Assembly: GCA_910585715.1 (NCBI GenBank)
Contig: CAJUEX010000042.1
Span: forward strand, 1 to 31,067
Direction of reading: 5' to 3'
Length of the DNA: 31,067 bases
From: an uncultured Lachnospiraceae bacterium
GTDB lineage: Bacteria > Bacillota > Clostridia > Lachnospirales > Lachnospiraceae
The notes under the pieces are model-generated. The model ran no database searches. It was not told the DNA's origin and worked only from the letters and a program-made list of their open reading frames with translations. Position numbers and translations under genes: made by a program. Position 1 is the stretch's first letter. Every line of letters begins with the position of its first letter. Of the stretch, positions 24,094 to 31,067 are shown one piece after another.

Positions 24094-24132
24094 ATTATAT
24101 ACCTTTTAATATGACAATGGTATGTCATATTA
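24094..24132 (-). promoter_or_regulatory. WYL regulator promoter with overlapping dyad
   Basis: TATAAT reads on the minus strand at 24094-24099, without a good -35. Instead TAATATGACA (24107-24116) and TGTCATATTA (24123-24132) form a perfect 10-bp dyad with a six-base centre over that position. This suits autoregulation or activation by the WYL protein. Confidence 0.6.
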
Positions 24133-24172
24133 TTAAATTTTTGCAATTATTATGGAAATTCAAAATATAGAA

Positions 24173-24201
24173 TTGTTTTGTTCCTTATATCGTGTTATTA
24201 T
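24173..24201 (+). promoter_or_regulatory. Promoter of the small hydrophobic peptide gene
   Basis: TTGTTT (24173-24178), a 17-base spacer and TATTAT (24196-24201) point rightwards. Start of transcription would be near 24208, 62 bases ahead of the peptide's ATG. It is divergent from the WYL promoter. Confidence 0.6.
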
Positions 24202-24269
24202 GTGAAACAAGGAACAATCGTGTTACAGGGTGGGATGGCCTCTATTCTATTGGGAACGGGGGTGATGCT

Positions 24270-24365
24270 ATGAAAAATCAGAATCATTTTGATTTTAAGG
24301 ATTTGCTGAATTTCGGTATATTCCTTCTGGCATTGCTTACTTTCGTTTTTACGTTTTGTAAGTAG
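24270..24365 (+). CDS. Holin-like small hydrophobic peptide, possible type I toxin
   Basis: A 31-residue peptide, MKNQNHFDFKDLLNFGIF then a LLALLTFVFTF core ending in CK. One membrane-spanning stretch with short charged ends resembles the putative holin-like toxins (TxpA/Fst-like, Hol_Tox) of type I toxin-antitoxin loci. A GGGGGTG site precedes the ATG. An upstream frame (from GTG 24203) overlaps the ATG as ATGA and may couple translation. A strong hairpin with T-runs on both sides follows at once. An antisense antitoxin RNA is expected on the minus strand, but no clear promoter for it was found. Confidence 0.55.
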   Translation: MKNQNHFDFKDLLNFGIFLLALLTFVFTFCK

Positions 24366-24375
24366 CCTTACATAG

Positions 24376-24415
24376 AAAAACCACCCTAAACTTTGACAGG
24401 CAACGGGTGGATTTT
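24376..24415. terminator. Bidirectional hairpin downstream of the small peptide gene
   Basis: CCACCC (24381-24386) pairs with GGGTGG (24405-24410) around an 18-base loop. AAAAA lies before it and ATTTT after, so it terminates in either direction. Such convergent toxin/antitoxin terminators are typical of type I loci. Confidence 0.6.
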
Positions 24416-24432
24416 CCATTCAAACACAGGTC

Positions 24433-24462
24433 AACCCACCTTGTGGGCGGTTGTTCCTTTTT
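24433..24462 (+). terminator. Second plus-strand hairpin with T-run
   Basis: AACCCAC-CTT-GTGGG with partly paired flanks, followed by CCTTTTT, lies 18 bases after the previous hairpin. It looks like a back-up terminator or the start of the antisense RNA structure. Confidence 0.4.
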
Positions 24463-24552
24463 CTGTACCCAATATAACACACTGTATCTGCAATTTCAAG
24501 CATGAAATTAGAAAAAACGGCAGTAAAAAGCCTGTTTGTAACCGTTCAGGCA

Positions 24553-24936
24553 TTACCTGTCCATGCCCCTGCCTTCCTCCAGCCTCTTCCTATAAATCTC
24601 CGGTTCCTTTTTCATGCAGGCCATAGCGGCAAAGGTATCTAACACCAATGCTTCCTTATTACAGTCAGCCGTATTTTTTCCCATATCCTGCACCAGATTA
24701 TACTGCTTCATCTGCCATACATACATATCCGTCAAAGAATAGCCCTCACAAACCACCTCATCTAACAAGGCATGATGGTCCAGATAATACATCCATTCCT
24801 TCATCATATCATCATCCAAAACCAATGCTTCCCAAAGCTTTGAAAGAAATTCCTCACTTTTTCCTGCATAGCAGCCCAGCTTCTTCATTCCTTCATAAGC
24901 CTTGATCCGCCTTGCGTCATATATAACTCCATTCAC
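24553..24936 (-). CDS. Hypothetical protein of about 127 residues
   Basis: I do not recognise this protein. It is 127 residues, soluble, helical and acidic-amphipathic, with no cysteine motif. The C-terminal half (MKQYNLVQDMGKNTADCNKE, then ALVLDTFAAMACMKKEPEIY) looks like a conserved helical pair. It begins 22 bases after the lipoprotein gene and is probably in its transcript. The region downstream to 24463 contains no other gene on this strand. Confidence 0.55.
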   Translation of the reverse strand: MNGVIYDARRIKAYEGMKKLGCYAGKSEEFLSKLWEALVLDDDMMKEWMYYLDHHALLDEVVCEGYSLTDMYVWQMKQYNLVQDMGKNTADCNKEALVLDTFAAMACMKKEPEIYRKRLEEGRGMDR

Positions 24937-24958
24937 GGCAATTCCTTCTTTCTGTAAT

Positions 24959-25861
24959 TCACTCTTTTTCCATGTCTTTCATACTCCATACTTTAGCGAT
25001 CCCCATAACATCCAGGTCATTCACGACCCATGCGCTAAAAATCGTATCATCATCGTTATCGAGGGTTATATCCAAATAGCGGGGCTCATCCCCCTCATCG
25101 GAAAGCTCATAGACATAAGTGCCGCCTGTAAATCCTCCTGAAACATTTGGCTCTCCAAATTCCTTTACAAATTCTGAGTAACTGTATGAGGTTTGAAAGA
25201 ACTCTTCTACCTGTGCCTGTGAAAGCCCACGGTCAATGGGTGTAAATTTTTCCGGATATCCTCCAATGAATCGAACCTCACAATCTATGGAACATTCTGT
25301 TAAAACCAAAAGAGCGCTCTCATCACTGTCATCTCCACCCTTATCCATCATCCCTGCTCTGCTCTCTGCAGCATATGCATACCTTGCCTGGCACTCATAC
25401 TCCATGGTTGCAAGCCGAACTTCTTTTATGCCAATTTCATCCTTATCCCAATCATTTTTATACATCAATGCAAAATCGCACCAATAATATTTACCATTTG
25501 ACACTACTGGAAATCCCGAATCTACTTCTGCACTTCCTTTTCCATGGTCGTTATCATAAGAACCATGCACCATGCCGCCATCACGCTTGCAGATATCGGT
25601 AGGCCCACTATAACATTCCAGCAGCCTGTCAATATTCTCATCAAGTGCCTTGTCTTTTTTCCTGACAGATGGTGCAAACATATCCTTCAGCGCTTCTTTA
25701 TCCCGCTCATCAAGGGCCTGAAAAAAGTCATCCACTGTCTGATTATAAATGTCCTCCTCTGAACCGATTGATAAGTACTTATTAGAGCTACATCCGGTAT
25801 GCAGGCAACAAAGTGCTGCCAGTAAGACTATCGCAAAAGCATTTGCCGTTTTCTTTCGCAT
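24959..25861 (-). CDS. Lipoprotein, DUF5104-like
   Basis: A 300-residue lipoprotein. The signal peptide has a basic start (MRKKTANAF), a hydrophobic core and the lipobox LHTGC, with lipidated C24. The mature part holds DDFFQALDERDKEALKDMFAPSV, a pattern of DUF5104 (SnoaL-like fold), followed by a second domain with PIDRGLSQAQVEEFF and YLDITLDNDDDTIFSAWV. It is attached to the outer face of the membrane; function unknown. It starts 18 bases after the DUF362 gene and precedes the 127-residue gene, so the three may be one transcript. Confidence 0.75.
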   Translation of the reverse strand: MRKKTANAFAIVLLAALCCLHTGCSSNKYLSIGSEEDIYNQTVDDFFQALDERDKEALKDMFAPSVRKKDKALDENIDRLLECYSGPTDICKRDGGMVHGSYDNDHGKGSAEVDSGFPVVSNGKYYWCDFALMYKNDWDKDEIGIKEVRLATMEYECQARYAYAAESRAGMMDKGGDDSDESALLVLTECSIDCEVRFIGGYPEKFTPIDRGLSQAQVEEFFQTSYSYSEFVKEFGEPNVSGGFTGGTYVYELSDEGDEPRYLDITLDNDDDTIFSAWVVNDLDVMGIAKVWSMKDMEKE

Positions 25862-25879
25862 TTGTATTCCTCCACTTCC

Positions 25880-26785
25880 TTACTCATCCAACGAAATCAG
25901 CTCATAGTTTCTCGTACCCATGCCGATTTCTTCCGCATACTCCACCGTGCGGATTCCATGTCTGGATTCCATCCGCTCAATCAATGCCTTTCCATCCGGT
26001 GCGGCATATACCTGATCCACACATGCCTGATCCAATGCTACCGGGTCTAAAGAAGCAAAAATTCCGATATCCGCCATTTCCGGTTTTGCCGGATGGGAGT
26101 CACAGTCACAATCTACAGAAAGATTATTCATCACATTGATATAGATAATATTTCCATTTACATACTCAACAATGGACTTTGACGCTTCTGCCATGGATTC
26201 CAGAAAGTCATCCTGAGGCGTATCCAGCCCAAAGCCTGTTTTTTCTTTTCCTGCACTGTGAATCCAGCTTTTGCCCATGGCAGAAGCAATACCAATGGAC
26301 ATATTCTTCAACACTCCGCCAAAACCACCCATGGCATGACCCTTAAAATGAGCAAGGTTTACAATAAAATCATAGTTGGCAAGATGGGAGCCTACATAAT
26401 TTTCCTGCAGATGGATTCCTCCTTCTACCTTTAAGGCCATATCTCCCTCTTCATCCATAATGTCAACCGGTGCTATGGCAGCAAAGCCATGCTCCTCCAT
26501 AACCTTCTTGTGGGATTCCGTGTCCCTGCGCCTTCCTTCATATGCCGTATTACATTCCACGATTGTACCTTCCACTTCCTTTACAAGCGGTGCAATTAAC
26601 TGTGGAGATAAAAAATGATGTCCGCCCGGTTCGCCGCTGGAAATCTTAACCGCAACTTTTCCGGATGCTTTCTTTCCCAATGCTTCGTAAACTTTCATAA
26701 GCCCCTCTGCATTGATATTGTTTGTCATATATACCTTTGCTGTTTCCCCGTTGCTGCTATGTGTCTTTGCCAATACTTTTTTCAT
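25880..26785 (-). CDS. DUF362 domain protein
   Basis: A 301-residue protein of the DUF362 family: VAVKISSGEPGGHHFLSP, then ECNTAYEGRRRDTESHKKVM, NLAHFKGHAMGGFGGVLKN, and DIGIFASLDPVALDQACVD. Many relatives carry two 4Fe-4S clusters at the C-terminus; this one has none, only CDCDSH in the middle. The chemical role of the family is unsettled. It follows the ECF transporter genes by 182 bases without a terminator that I can see, so it could share their transcript. Confidence 0.82.
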   Translation of the reverse strand: MKKVLAKTHSSNGETAKVYMTNNINAEGLMKVYEALGKKASGKVAVKISSGEPGGHHFLSPQLIAPLVKEVEGTIVECNTAYEGRRRDTESHKKVMEEHGFAAIAPVDIMDEEGDMALKVEGGIHLQENYVGSHLANYDFIVNLAHFKGHAMGGFGGVLKNMSIGIASAMGKSWIHSAGKEKTGFGLDTPQDDFLESMAEASKSIVEYVNGNIIYINVMNNLSVDCDCDSHPAKPEMADIGIFASLDPVALDQACVDQVYAAPDGKALIERMESRHGIRTVEYAEEIGMGTRNYELISLDE

Positions 26786-26967
26786 GTTTAATCCCTTTCC
26801 TTTCTTCTCTTACTTTTTAATACCTGTATTTAATTGTTGTATTCCTGATTTTTTCTATACAATTTCTGTCAGATAATTTTTACCACACGACTTTTCGTTT
26901 TTTCTTGTGCTTTCTCCATGCGGCATTTTCATTTGTCTTTTAGGTGTTCGCTTTTCTTATCATTTTT

Positions 26968-27720
26968 TTAACTTTTGTACTTTTTATACTCACTTCTGTC
27001 GTTTAGCGATAATGGCAGCTCCAGTCCATTGTCCCATAAAAGTTTTTCATCCATAAGTATATCCCTGGTATTTCCATCACAAATAATGCGCCCGCCGGCA
27101 ATCAGAAGCGTTCTCTGGCAGGTATCCAGAACTAAATCCAGGTCATGGGTGGCAATAAGCTTCACCCCCTTCATTTCTTTTAAAATATGTATAAGCTGCC
27201 TTCGGTTCCTTGGGTCTAAGGCGATGGACGGTTCATCAAACAAAAGAATTTCCGGTTCCATGGAAAGAATTGTGGCAATGGAGACCAGTTTTTTCTGCCC
27301 GCCGGAAAGACGGTAAATCTGTCTGTCCTTATACGCTTCCATATGTACCTGCTTAAGCGCCCGCATGACCCTTTTCTCCACTTCCTCTTTAGAATATCCA
27401 TAGTTGCGGGGACCAAATGCCACATCCTCATATACTGTAGATAGAAACAGCTGACTATCAGAATCCTGAAATACATATCCGATTTTTCTCCTGACTGTTT
27501 CCAGACTTTTTTTATTTACCTCTAATCCGTCTGCCAAAATGCTTCCCTGATGCCCTGATAATAAGCCTACAAGAAGCTTTAAAAGAGTTGATTTTCCTGT
27601 ACCATTGGCTCCAATCAGCCCTACCGTCTCTCCTTCTCCAATCCGAAAGCTCATATCGGAAAGCACATTCCTATTTCCATCATAAGAAAATGTAAGATGG
27701 CTCACTTCTATTTCCGCCAT
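26968..27720 (-). CDS. cbiO: ECF transporter ATPase, nickel/cobalt type
   Basis: A 250-residue ATPase of the energy-coupling-factor (CbiO/NikO) family. Walker A GANGTGKST (37-45) is followed by the Q-loop VFQDSDSQLFLSTVYEDVAFG, signature LSGGQKKLVSIA, Walker B ILLFDEPSIALD and the H-loop ATHDLDLV. It drives metal uptake with CbiQ and CbiM. It starts 31 bases after cbiQ. The QDSDSQLF run is usual for the metal-specific members. The last gene of the nickel operon. Confidence 0.93.
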   Translation of the reverse strand: MAEIEVSHLTFSYDGNRNVLSDMSFRIGEGETVGLIGANGTGKSTLLKLLVGLLSGHQGSILADGLEVNKKSLETVRRKIGYVFQDSDSQLFLSTVYEDVAFGPRNYGYSKEEVEKRVMRALKQVHMEAYKDRQIYRLSGGQKKLVSIATILSMEPEILLFDEPSIALDPRNRRQLIHILKEMKGVKLIATHDLDLVLDTCQRTLLIAGGRIICDGNTRDILMDEKLLWDNGLELPLSLNDRSEYKKYKS

Positions 27721-27751
27721 GCCTGCCCTCCATTTCTTTCTTATTTTTCTT

Positions 27752-28561
27752 TTATCCCAACAAGCTTCCTGCTATTTGAAAAACCGGAAAAACTCTTAAA
27801 GTTATCAATACCAGAGTCCAGGCGGCTGCATAAATGCCGCTTAGTCCCATGCTTATCTGTCTGTTTCCGGCTTCCTGCCAAAAGCATTCTCCACAATAGC
27901 CTCTAAGAAGCATACTGTCATATACGTCTCTTCCCCGTTCCATAGTCCGCAATAGCAGCAATCCTACAAAAGAGCCCCATGTCCGTACATGAATTCCTTT
28001 CTGCCCCGGCGCCCTCAGCGCATATGCCTGTAACAAACGCTGCACTTCTTTTAACAAAAGAATAAGATAACGATACGTCAGCAAAACCACCGTCACGCCG
28101 CCTTTTGGTATGCCAAAACTGCCAAGGGCGGCGCAAATCCCTTCTATTCCGGTTTCCATCAGCAAAAAATATGCCCCATATACGGTAAACATTCCTTTTA
28201 TGAATAATGTGGTCATGGATATCATGCCGCCTGTTATGTTCATGCTTCCAAGACGAAGGATAACATTTCTGTCAAAAAACAGGTTCGCCATTCCCAAAAG
28301 CGCTATCAGCAATAAAATGTACCGGATTCTTTTCAAGCCCTTAAAGAAGGAAAGCTCTTCCCATATTCCGGTTATAAGCAGATACAGCCCCATGCCAAGC
28401 AGTCCCATCATATTATATTTATGGAAAGAAACGGTAAGCAGGATAAACAAAACGCACACAAACAGCCTGGCGGCAGGATGTATCCGGCTTCTGGCGCTGG
28501 ATTTTCCCGCTTCACTGTCCACTTCATGAAGCATGGCAATTGCCTGTTGAAGCTTATTCAT
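27752..28561 (-). CDS. cbiQ: ECF transporter transmembrane component
   Basis: A 269-residue membrane protein of the EcfT/CbiQ family with about five hydrophobic segments. The two coupling motifs are seen as AYALRAPGQKG (about 185-195) and SMLLRGY (about 225-231), the Ala-Arg-Gly and Leu-Arg-Gly stretches that clamp the ATPases. Its start overlaps the end of cbiM by eight bases, so expression is coupled. It joins the substrate-binding CbiM/NikM to the ATPase. Confidence 0.9.
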   Translation of the reverse strand: MNKLQQAIAMLHEVDSEAGKSSARSRIHPAARLFVCVLFILLTVSFHKYNMMGLLGMGLYLLITGIWEELSFFKGLKRIRYILLLIALLGMANLFFDRNVILRLGSMNITGGMISMTTLFIKGMFTVYGAYFLLMETGIEGICAALGSFGIPKGGVTVVLLTYRYLILLLKEVQRLLQAYALRAPGQKGIHVRTWGSFVGLLLLRTMERGRDVYDSMLLRGYCGECFWQEAGNRQISMGLSGIYAAAWTLVLITLRVFPVFQIAGSLLG

Positions 28562-29588
28562 GCCCTTTTTTTCCTTTTTCCTGTTTTATATCCGCTGCTT
28601 TTCTTTTTCCAAACAGCTTTAACGTATAACAGCCCAAAATGCAAACAGCCGTGACTACTGCCGCCCCCAGAATACCGGAAACAGAAGTTCCTGCTGCTGA
28701 TTCTTTTCCCCGGAATTGATAATCCGGCAACAATGCCACAGCTTCCTGCACCCCTGCTGCCCTGTCGTAAATCTTTCCTGTTGTTTCAAGCTCTGTGGTT
28801 CCCGCCACCTTTTCCATAGACCATTCCAATCCATCCGGATGAGCAGAGGCCGCCAAAGACACTGCGCCGCCAATTATCAAAGCTGAAAGGGCAAGCACCG
28901 CTGCCGTTTTTTTTCTGGACATTTTTCCTGCCCCACTGTCATTCATACCACATCCCCACAGCATTTCCGGTCTTGCCTCATAAATAAATACAAGGACTGC
29001 TGCCGTTATTACCCCTTCCACCAGACCGATTGCAAGATGAATTGGCTGCATTGCTGCCAGAAACACCCAAAACGGCAGTTGGGTAATTCCTGAAAAAAAC
29101 GTCTCCAGAGTAACGGAAAATGCCCCAAGCTGCAAGGTCAGCACACATCCCATTATGGATGCTGCCGCAATTTTTTTCCTGGACATCCCTTTTTTCATGA
29201 GCCATTTCCAGATAAGCCCGCCGCCCAAAAAGCACCCGTAAAATGCCATATTCCATACATTGGCTCCAAGAGCCAGCACACCTCCGTCAGCAAAAAGAAG
29301 AGACTGTATGAGCAGCACCCCTATCATCGTTAAAAATCCCGCTTCCGGCCCTAAAATCGCAGACAAAAGCATTCCCCCGCACAGGTGTCCGGAAGAGCCC
29401 GTGCCCGGTATGGTAAAATTTATCATCTGGGAAGCAAATACAAAGGCGCCCATCACACCCATAACCGGTATCTGTTCCGGTTCAGCCAGTTGCCTTACCT
29501 TTTTTACGGAATATCCTGCTGCTGCACCGGAGCAAAGGTACATAGTTCCTGCCACAGCCGGGGCGATTAACGCATCTGCCATATGCAT
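28554..29588 (-). CDS. cbiM: CbiM/NikM metal-binding membrane protein fused to a PDGLE (NikN-like) domain
   Basis: A 344-residue fusion. Residues 1-210 are CbiM/NikM with the MHM start that holds the metal, the N-terminal MHMADALIAPAVAG, and about seven membrane segments (GSSGHLCGGMLLSAILGPEAGFL among them). From about 225 a helix, the SAHPDGLEWSMEKVAG (PDGLE) loop and a last helix form a NikN-like small subunit in one chain. PDGLE domains mark nickel transporters, and larC next door fits. GGAGG is placed eight bases before the ATG, 18 bases after larC. Confidence 0.92.
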   Translation of the reverse strand: MHMADALIAPAVAGTMYLCSGAAAGYSVKKVRQLAEPEQIPVMGVMGAFVFASQMINFTIPGTGSSGHLCGGMLLSAILGPEAGFLTMIGVLLIQSLLFADGGVLALGANVWNMAFYGCFLGGGLIWKWLMKKGMSRKKIAAASIMGCVLTLQLGAFSVTLETFFSGITQLPFWVFLAAMQPIHLAIGLVEGVITAAVLVFIYEARPEMLWGCGMNDSGAGKMSRKKTAAVLALSALIIGGAVSLAASAHPDGLEWSMEKVAGTTELETTGKIYDRAAGVQEAVALLPDYQFRGKESAAGTSVSGILGAAVVTAVCILGCYTLKLFGKRKAADIKQEKGKKGHE

Positions 29589-29606
29589 ATTCTTTTCCTC
29601 CTTTTT

Positions 29607-30983
29607 CTAACGTTCCCTGCAACATGCAACAATCATTTGATAAGCTTCCTGAAAGGACAATCCGCTTTGCTTACAGATTTCCTTCACACTGTTATATTCA
29701 GGATAAAGTCTTGTCTGCTGTCCAATCCGGCATTTTTTTACTGCCGCCTGGCCGTAAGGGGTTTGGACCGTTTCCATCTCTCTTGTCAATACGGTTCTTT
29801 CCATCTCCATCCTTCTGATACCGATTGTAGTGGTTTCCTGAAAAATTATCTGTTCCAGCTTCTGTATATCTTCTTTCCCGCAGATTACATTTAACTGCCA
29901 TGCCGGCCTGTTCTTTTTCATAAATACAGGCGTATAATGTACATCCCTTGCCCCTGCTTCAAATAATCGCTCCATCACATAGCCAAGAGCTTCTCCGGTG
30001 CAATCATCCACATTGCTTTCCAGCTTATAAATACTATCTTTTTCCTTAAAATCCTCTTCAATCAACATAGCCCTTAAAATGCTTGGGCGTTCATAATTTC
30101 GCTTCCCGGCGCCCATTCCGATTTCTTTTATGGAAAATTCCCTTGGAAGCTGATCTCCGGTTCTGATTGCAGCAACGATTGCCGCTCCTGTAGGGGTGAC
30201 AAATTCTCCCTGTATGTTCATGATTTCCACTTTCAGGGCATGCGTCTTTAGTATATTGGCAACTGCCGGAACCGGCACAGGCAATATTCCATGCTGACAT
30301 CTTACCGTACCGGTTCCCTCGCATAACTTAGGCACGATTACCCGGTCTATTTCCAGATTGTCAAGGCACACTGCCACAGCCACAATATCCACAATGGAAT
30401 CAATCGCCCCCACTTCATGGAAATGCACCTGTTCTATTGGTACATTATGGGCTTTTGCCTCCGCTTCCGCCAAAATCCGAAAAATCCTTTCTGCAAGATT
30501 TCCTGCATTTTTTGTCATACTGCATTGCGCAAGGATTTGTTTGATTTCCTGAATGCCCCTATGCGCATGTGGTCCCTGGGCATGGGTATGGTCGTGCATA
30601 TGCGCATGAAAATGCTGAGCAGCACTGCAACTATTTTCTCCCTGCACTTCTTCATGATTGTGACAGTTTACCTGCACTTCTTCCCTGTGTTGATGTTCTT
30701 TCTGCAGTTCTTCACCATCATGATGGTGCTCCTCACAATGTCCATGCAGATATTCCATGTCATGGTCATGATTCTCATGCTGCCCATCCAGAAGCACACG
30801 GAAATCGCAGCAGTCTATTCCTGCCTTTTTTACCCTGCCGATTTCCACGGAAAATCCCTTTGCAGGAATGCTGTTTAACGCCTTCATAAGCACATCCCGG
30901 TCAGCCCCTAAGTCTAACAGGGCCGCCACCGTCATATCCCCGCTGATTCCTGCAGTACATTCCAAATATAATGTATTTCCCAT
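29607..30983 (-). CDS. larC: LarC, nickel insertion into the pincer cofactor
   Basis: LarC uses CTP in inserting nickel into the pincer cofactor of LarA-type lactate racemases. The chain has 458 residues from ATG 30983, placed after AGGAG (the frame's upstream part has no such site). Marks are YLECTAGISGDMTVAALLDLGAD, HFHEVGAIDSIVDIV, GEFVTPTGAAIVAA, then the second domain with ESNVDDCTGEALGYV and FMKKNRPAWQLNVIC. Residues 70-125 are a His-rich insert (about one third His), a probable nickel store. In Lactobacillus plantarum larC needs a frameshift; here one frame carries both parts. It is upstream of the nickel transporter and is probably first in the operon. Confidence 0.95.
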   Translation of the reverse strand: MGNTLYLECTAGISGDMTVAALLDLGADRDVLMKALNSIPAKGFSVEIGRVKKAGIDCCDFRVLLDGQHENHDHDMEYLHGHCEEHHHDGEELQKEHQHREEVQVNCHNHEEVQGENSCSAAQHFHAHMHDHTHAQGPHAHRGIQEIKQILAQCSMTKNAGNLAERIFRILAEAEAKAHNVPIEQVHFHEVGAIDSIVDIVAVAVCLDNLEIDRVIVPKLCEGTGTVRCQHGILPVPVPAVANILKTHALKVEIMNIQGEFVTPTGAAIVAAIRTGDQLPREFSIKEIGMGAGKRNYERPSILRAMLIEEDFKEKDSIYKLESNVDDCTGEALGYVMERLFEAGARDVHYTPVFMKKNRPAWQLNVICGKEDIQKLEQIIFQETTTIGIRRMEMERTVLTREMETVQTPYGQAAVKKCRIGQQTRLYPEYNSVKEICKQSGLSFQEAYQMIVACCRER

Positions 30984-31015
30984 AGGTTCTCCTCGTATTA
31001 TAAAGTAGTAGTTAG

Positions 31016-31030
31016 GCGTTTGCCAAACGC
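31016..31030. promoter_or_regulatory. Palindrome upstream of larC
   Basis: GCGTTTG-C-CAAACGC is a perfect 7-bp dyad around one base, 33 bases ahead of the larC start. A one-base centre rules out a stable hairpin, so it looks like a repressor site, possibly metal-dependent. The right side of the region lies outside the window, and a TATAAT at 30997-31002 is too near the ribosome-binding site to be the promoter. Confidence 0.4.
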
Positions 31031-31067
31031 ACAAATCACATAAATACGGCATTTTTTGATTCTAAAA

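Noticed and set aside
30565..30780. His-rich stretch of larC as a possible repeat or CRISPR-like array
   Set aside because: The repetition is at codon level (CAT/CAC runs in frame) and has no regular repeat-spacer layout. No CRISPR array was seen anywhere in the window.
30997..31002. TATAAT as the larC -10 box
   Set aside because: Transcription would start inside or after the ribosome-binding site, leaving almost no leader.

Overview
The window reads as the chromosome of a Clostridia member, probably a gut Lachnospiraceae. The evidence is moderate GC, strong AGGAGG ribosome-binding sites, the infC-rpmI-rplT operon with an AUU start, and many families common in that group (DUF3793, DUF3781, DUF5104, WYL and AraC regulators, PDGLE-type nickel ECF transporters). 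The family-level guess rests on protein resemblance from memory, not on a search. After about 1.2 kb almost every gene lies on the minus strand.

Layout: 1-1120 is AT-rich accessory DNA with two small plus-strand genes (a membrane-anchored unknown and a zinc-ribbon protein). It ends at tRNA-Asn(GTT), whose promoter overlaps what looks like the last codons of a tyrosine recombinase. 1352-2900 is the translation operon infC-rpmI-rplT with an attenuator-type leader. 2910-4738 is a compact LytTR regulator / DUF3021 / CPBP protease / STAS-like cassette. 4855-10365 holds an alpha/beta hydrolase, a transglutaminase-like protein, an AraC regulator, a HAD-GrpB fusion, a Nim-type flavoprotein and a membrane protein.

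10.42-21.91 kb is the most unusual part: an approximately 11.4-kb segment bracketed by an imperfect direct repeat of 57-59 bp (10424-10482 and 21858-21914). The right copy contains the last codons and stop of a radical-SAM gene, and each copy carries the same promoter. Sampled lines inside are richer in GC than the flanks. In transcription order the segment holds an ABC-ATPase remnant, an AraC regulator, DUF3793 and flavodoxin genes behind a palindromic operator, a LolD/FtsX-type ABC exporter, remnants of an alpha/beta hydrolase and a GNAT, a frameshifted ATC-hydrolase, a TcmP-like methyltransferase, an intact ABC exporter half, and a broken partner half (nonsense codon plus loss of about 60 residues). 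I see no integrase. It looks like an old genomic island, perhaps once an iron-responsive small-molecule modification and export locus, now decaying. That function is inference.

21.9-24.1 kb carries the radical-SAM protein, a DUF3781 protein and a WYL regulator with a dyad in its promoter. 24.17-24.47 kb holds a short hydrophobic peptide gene with its own promoter and terminator, resembling a type I toxin of the holin-like class. 24.55-30.98 kb carries an unknown protein, a DUF5104-type lipoprotein, a DUF362 protein and a tight operon larC-cbiMN-cbiQ-cbiO. The PDGLE domain and LarC point to nickel uptake feeding the nickel-pincer cofactor of lactate racemase-type enzymes. No larA, larB or larE is visible here.
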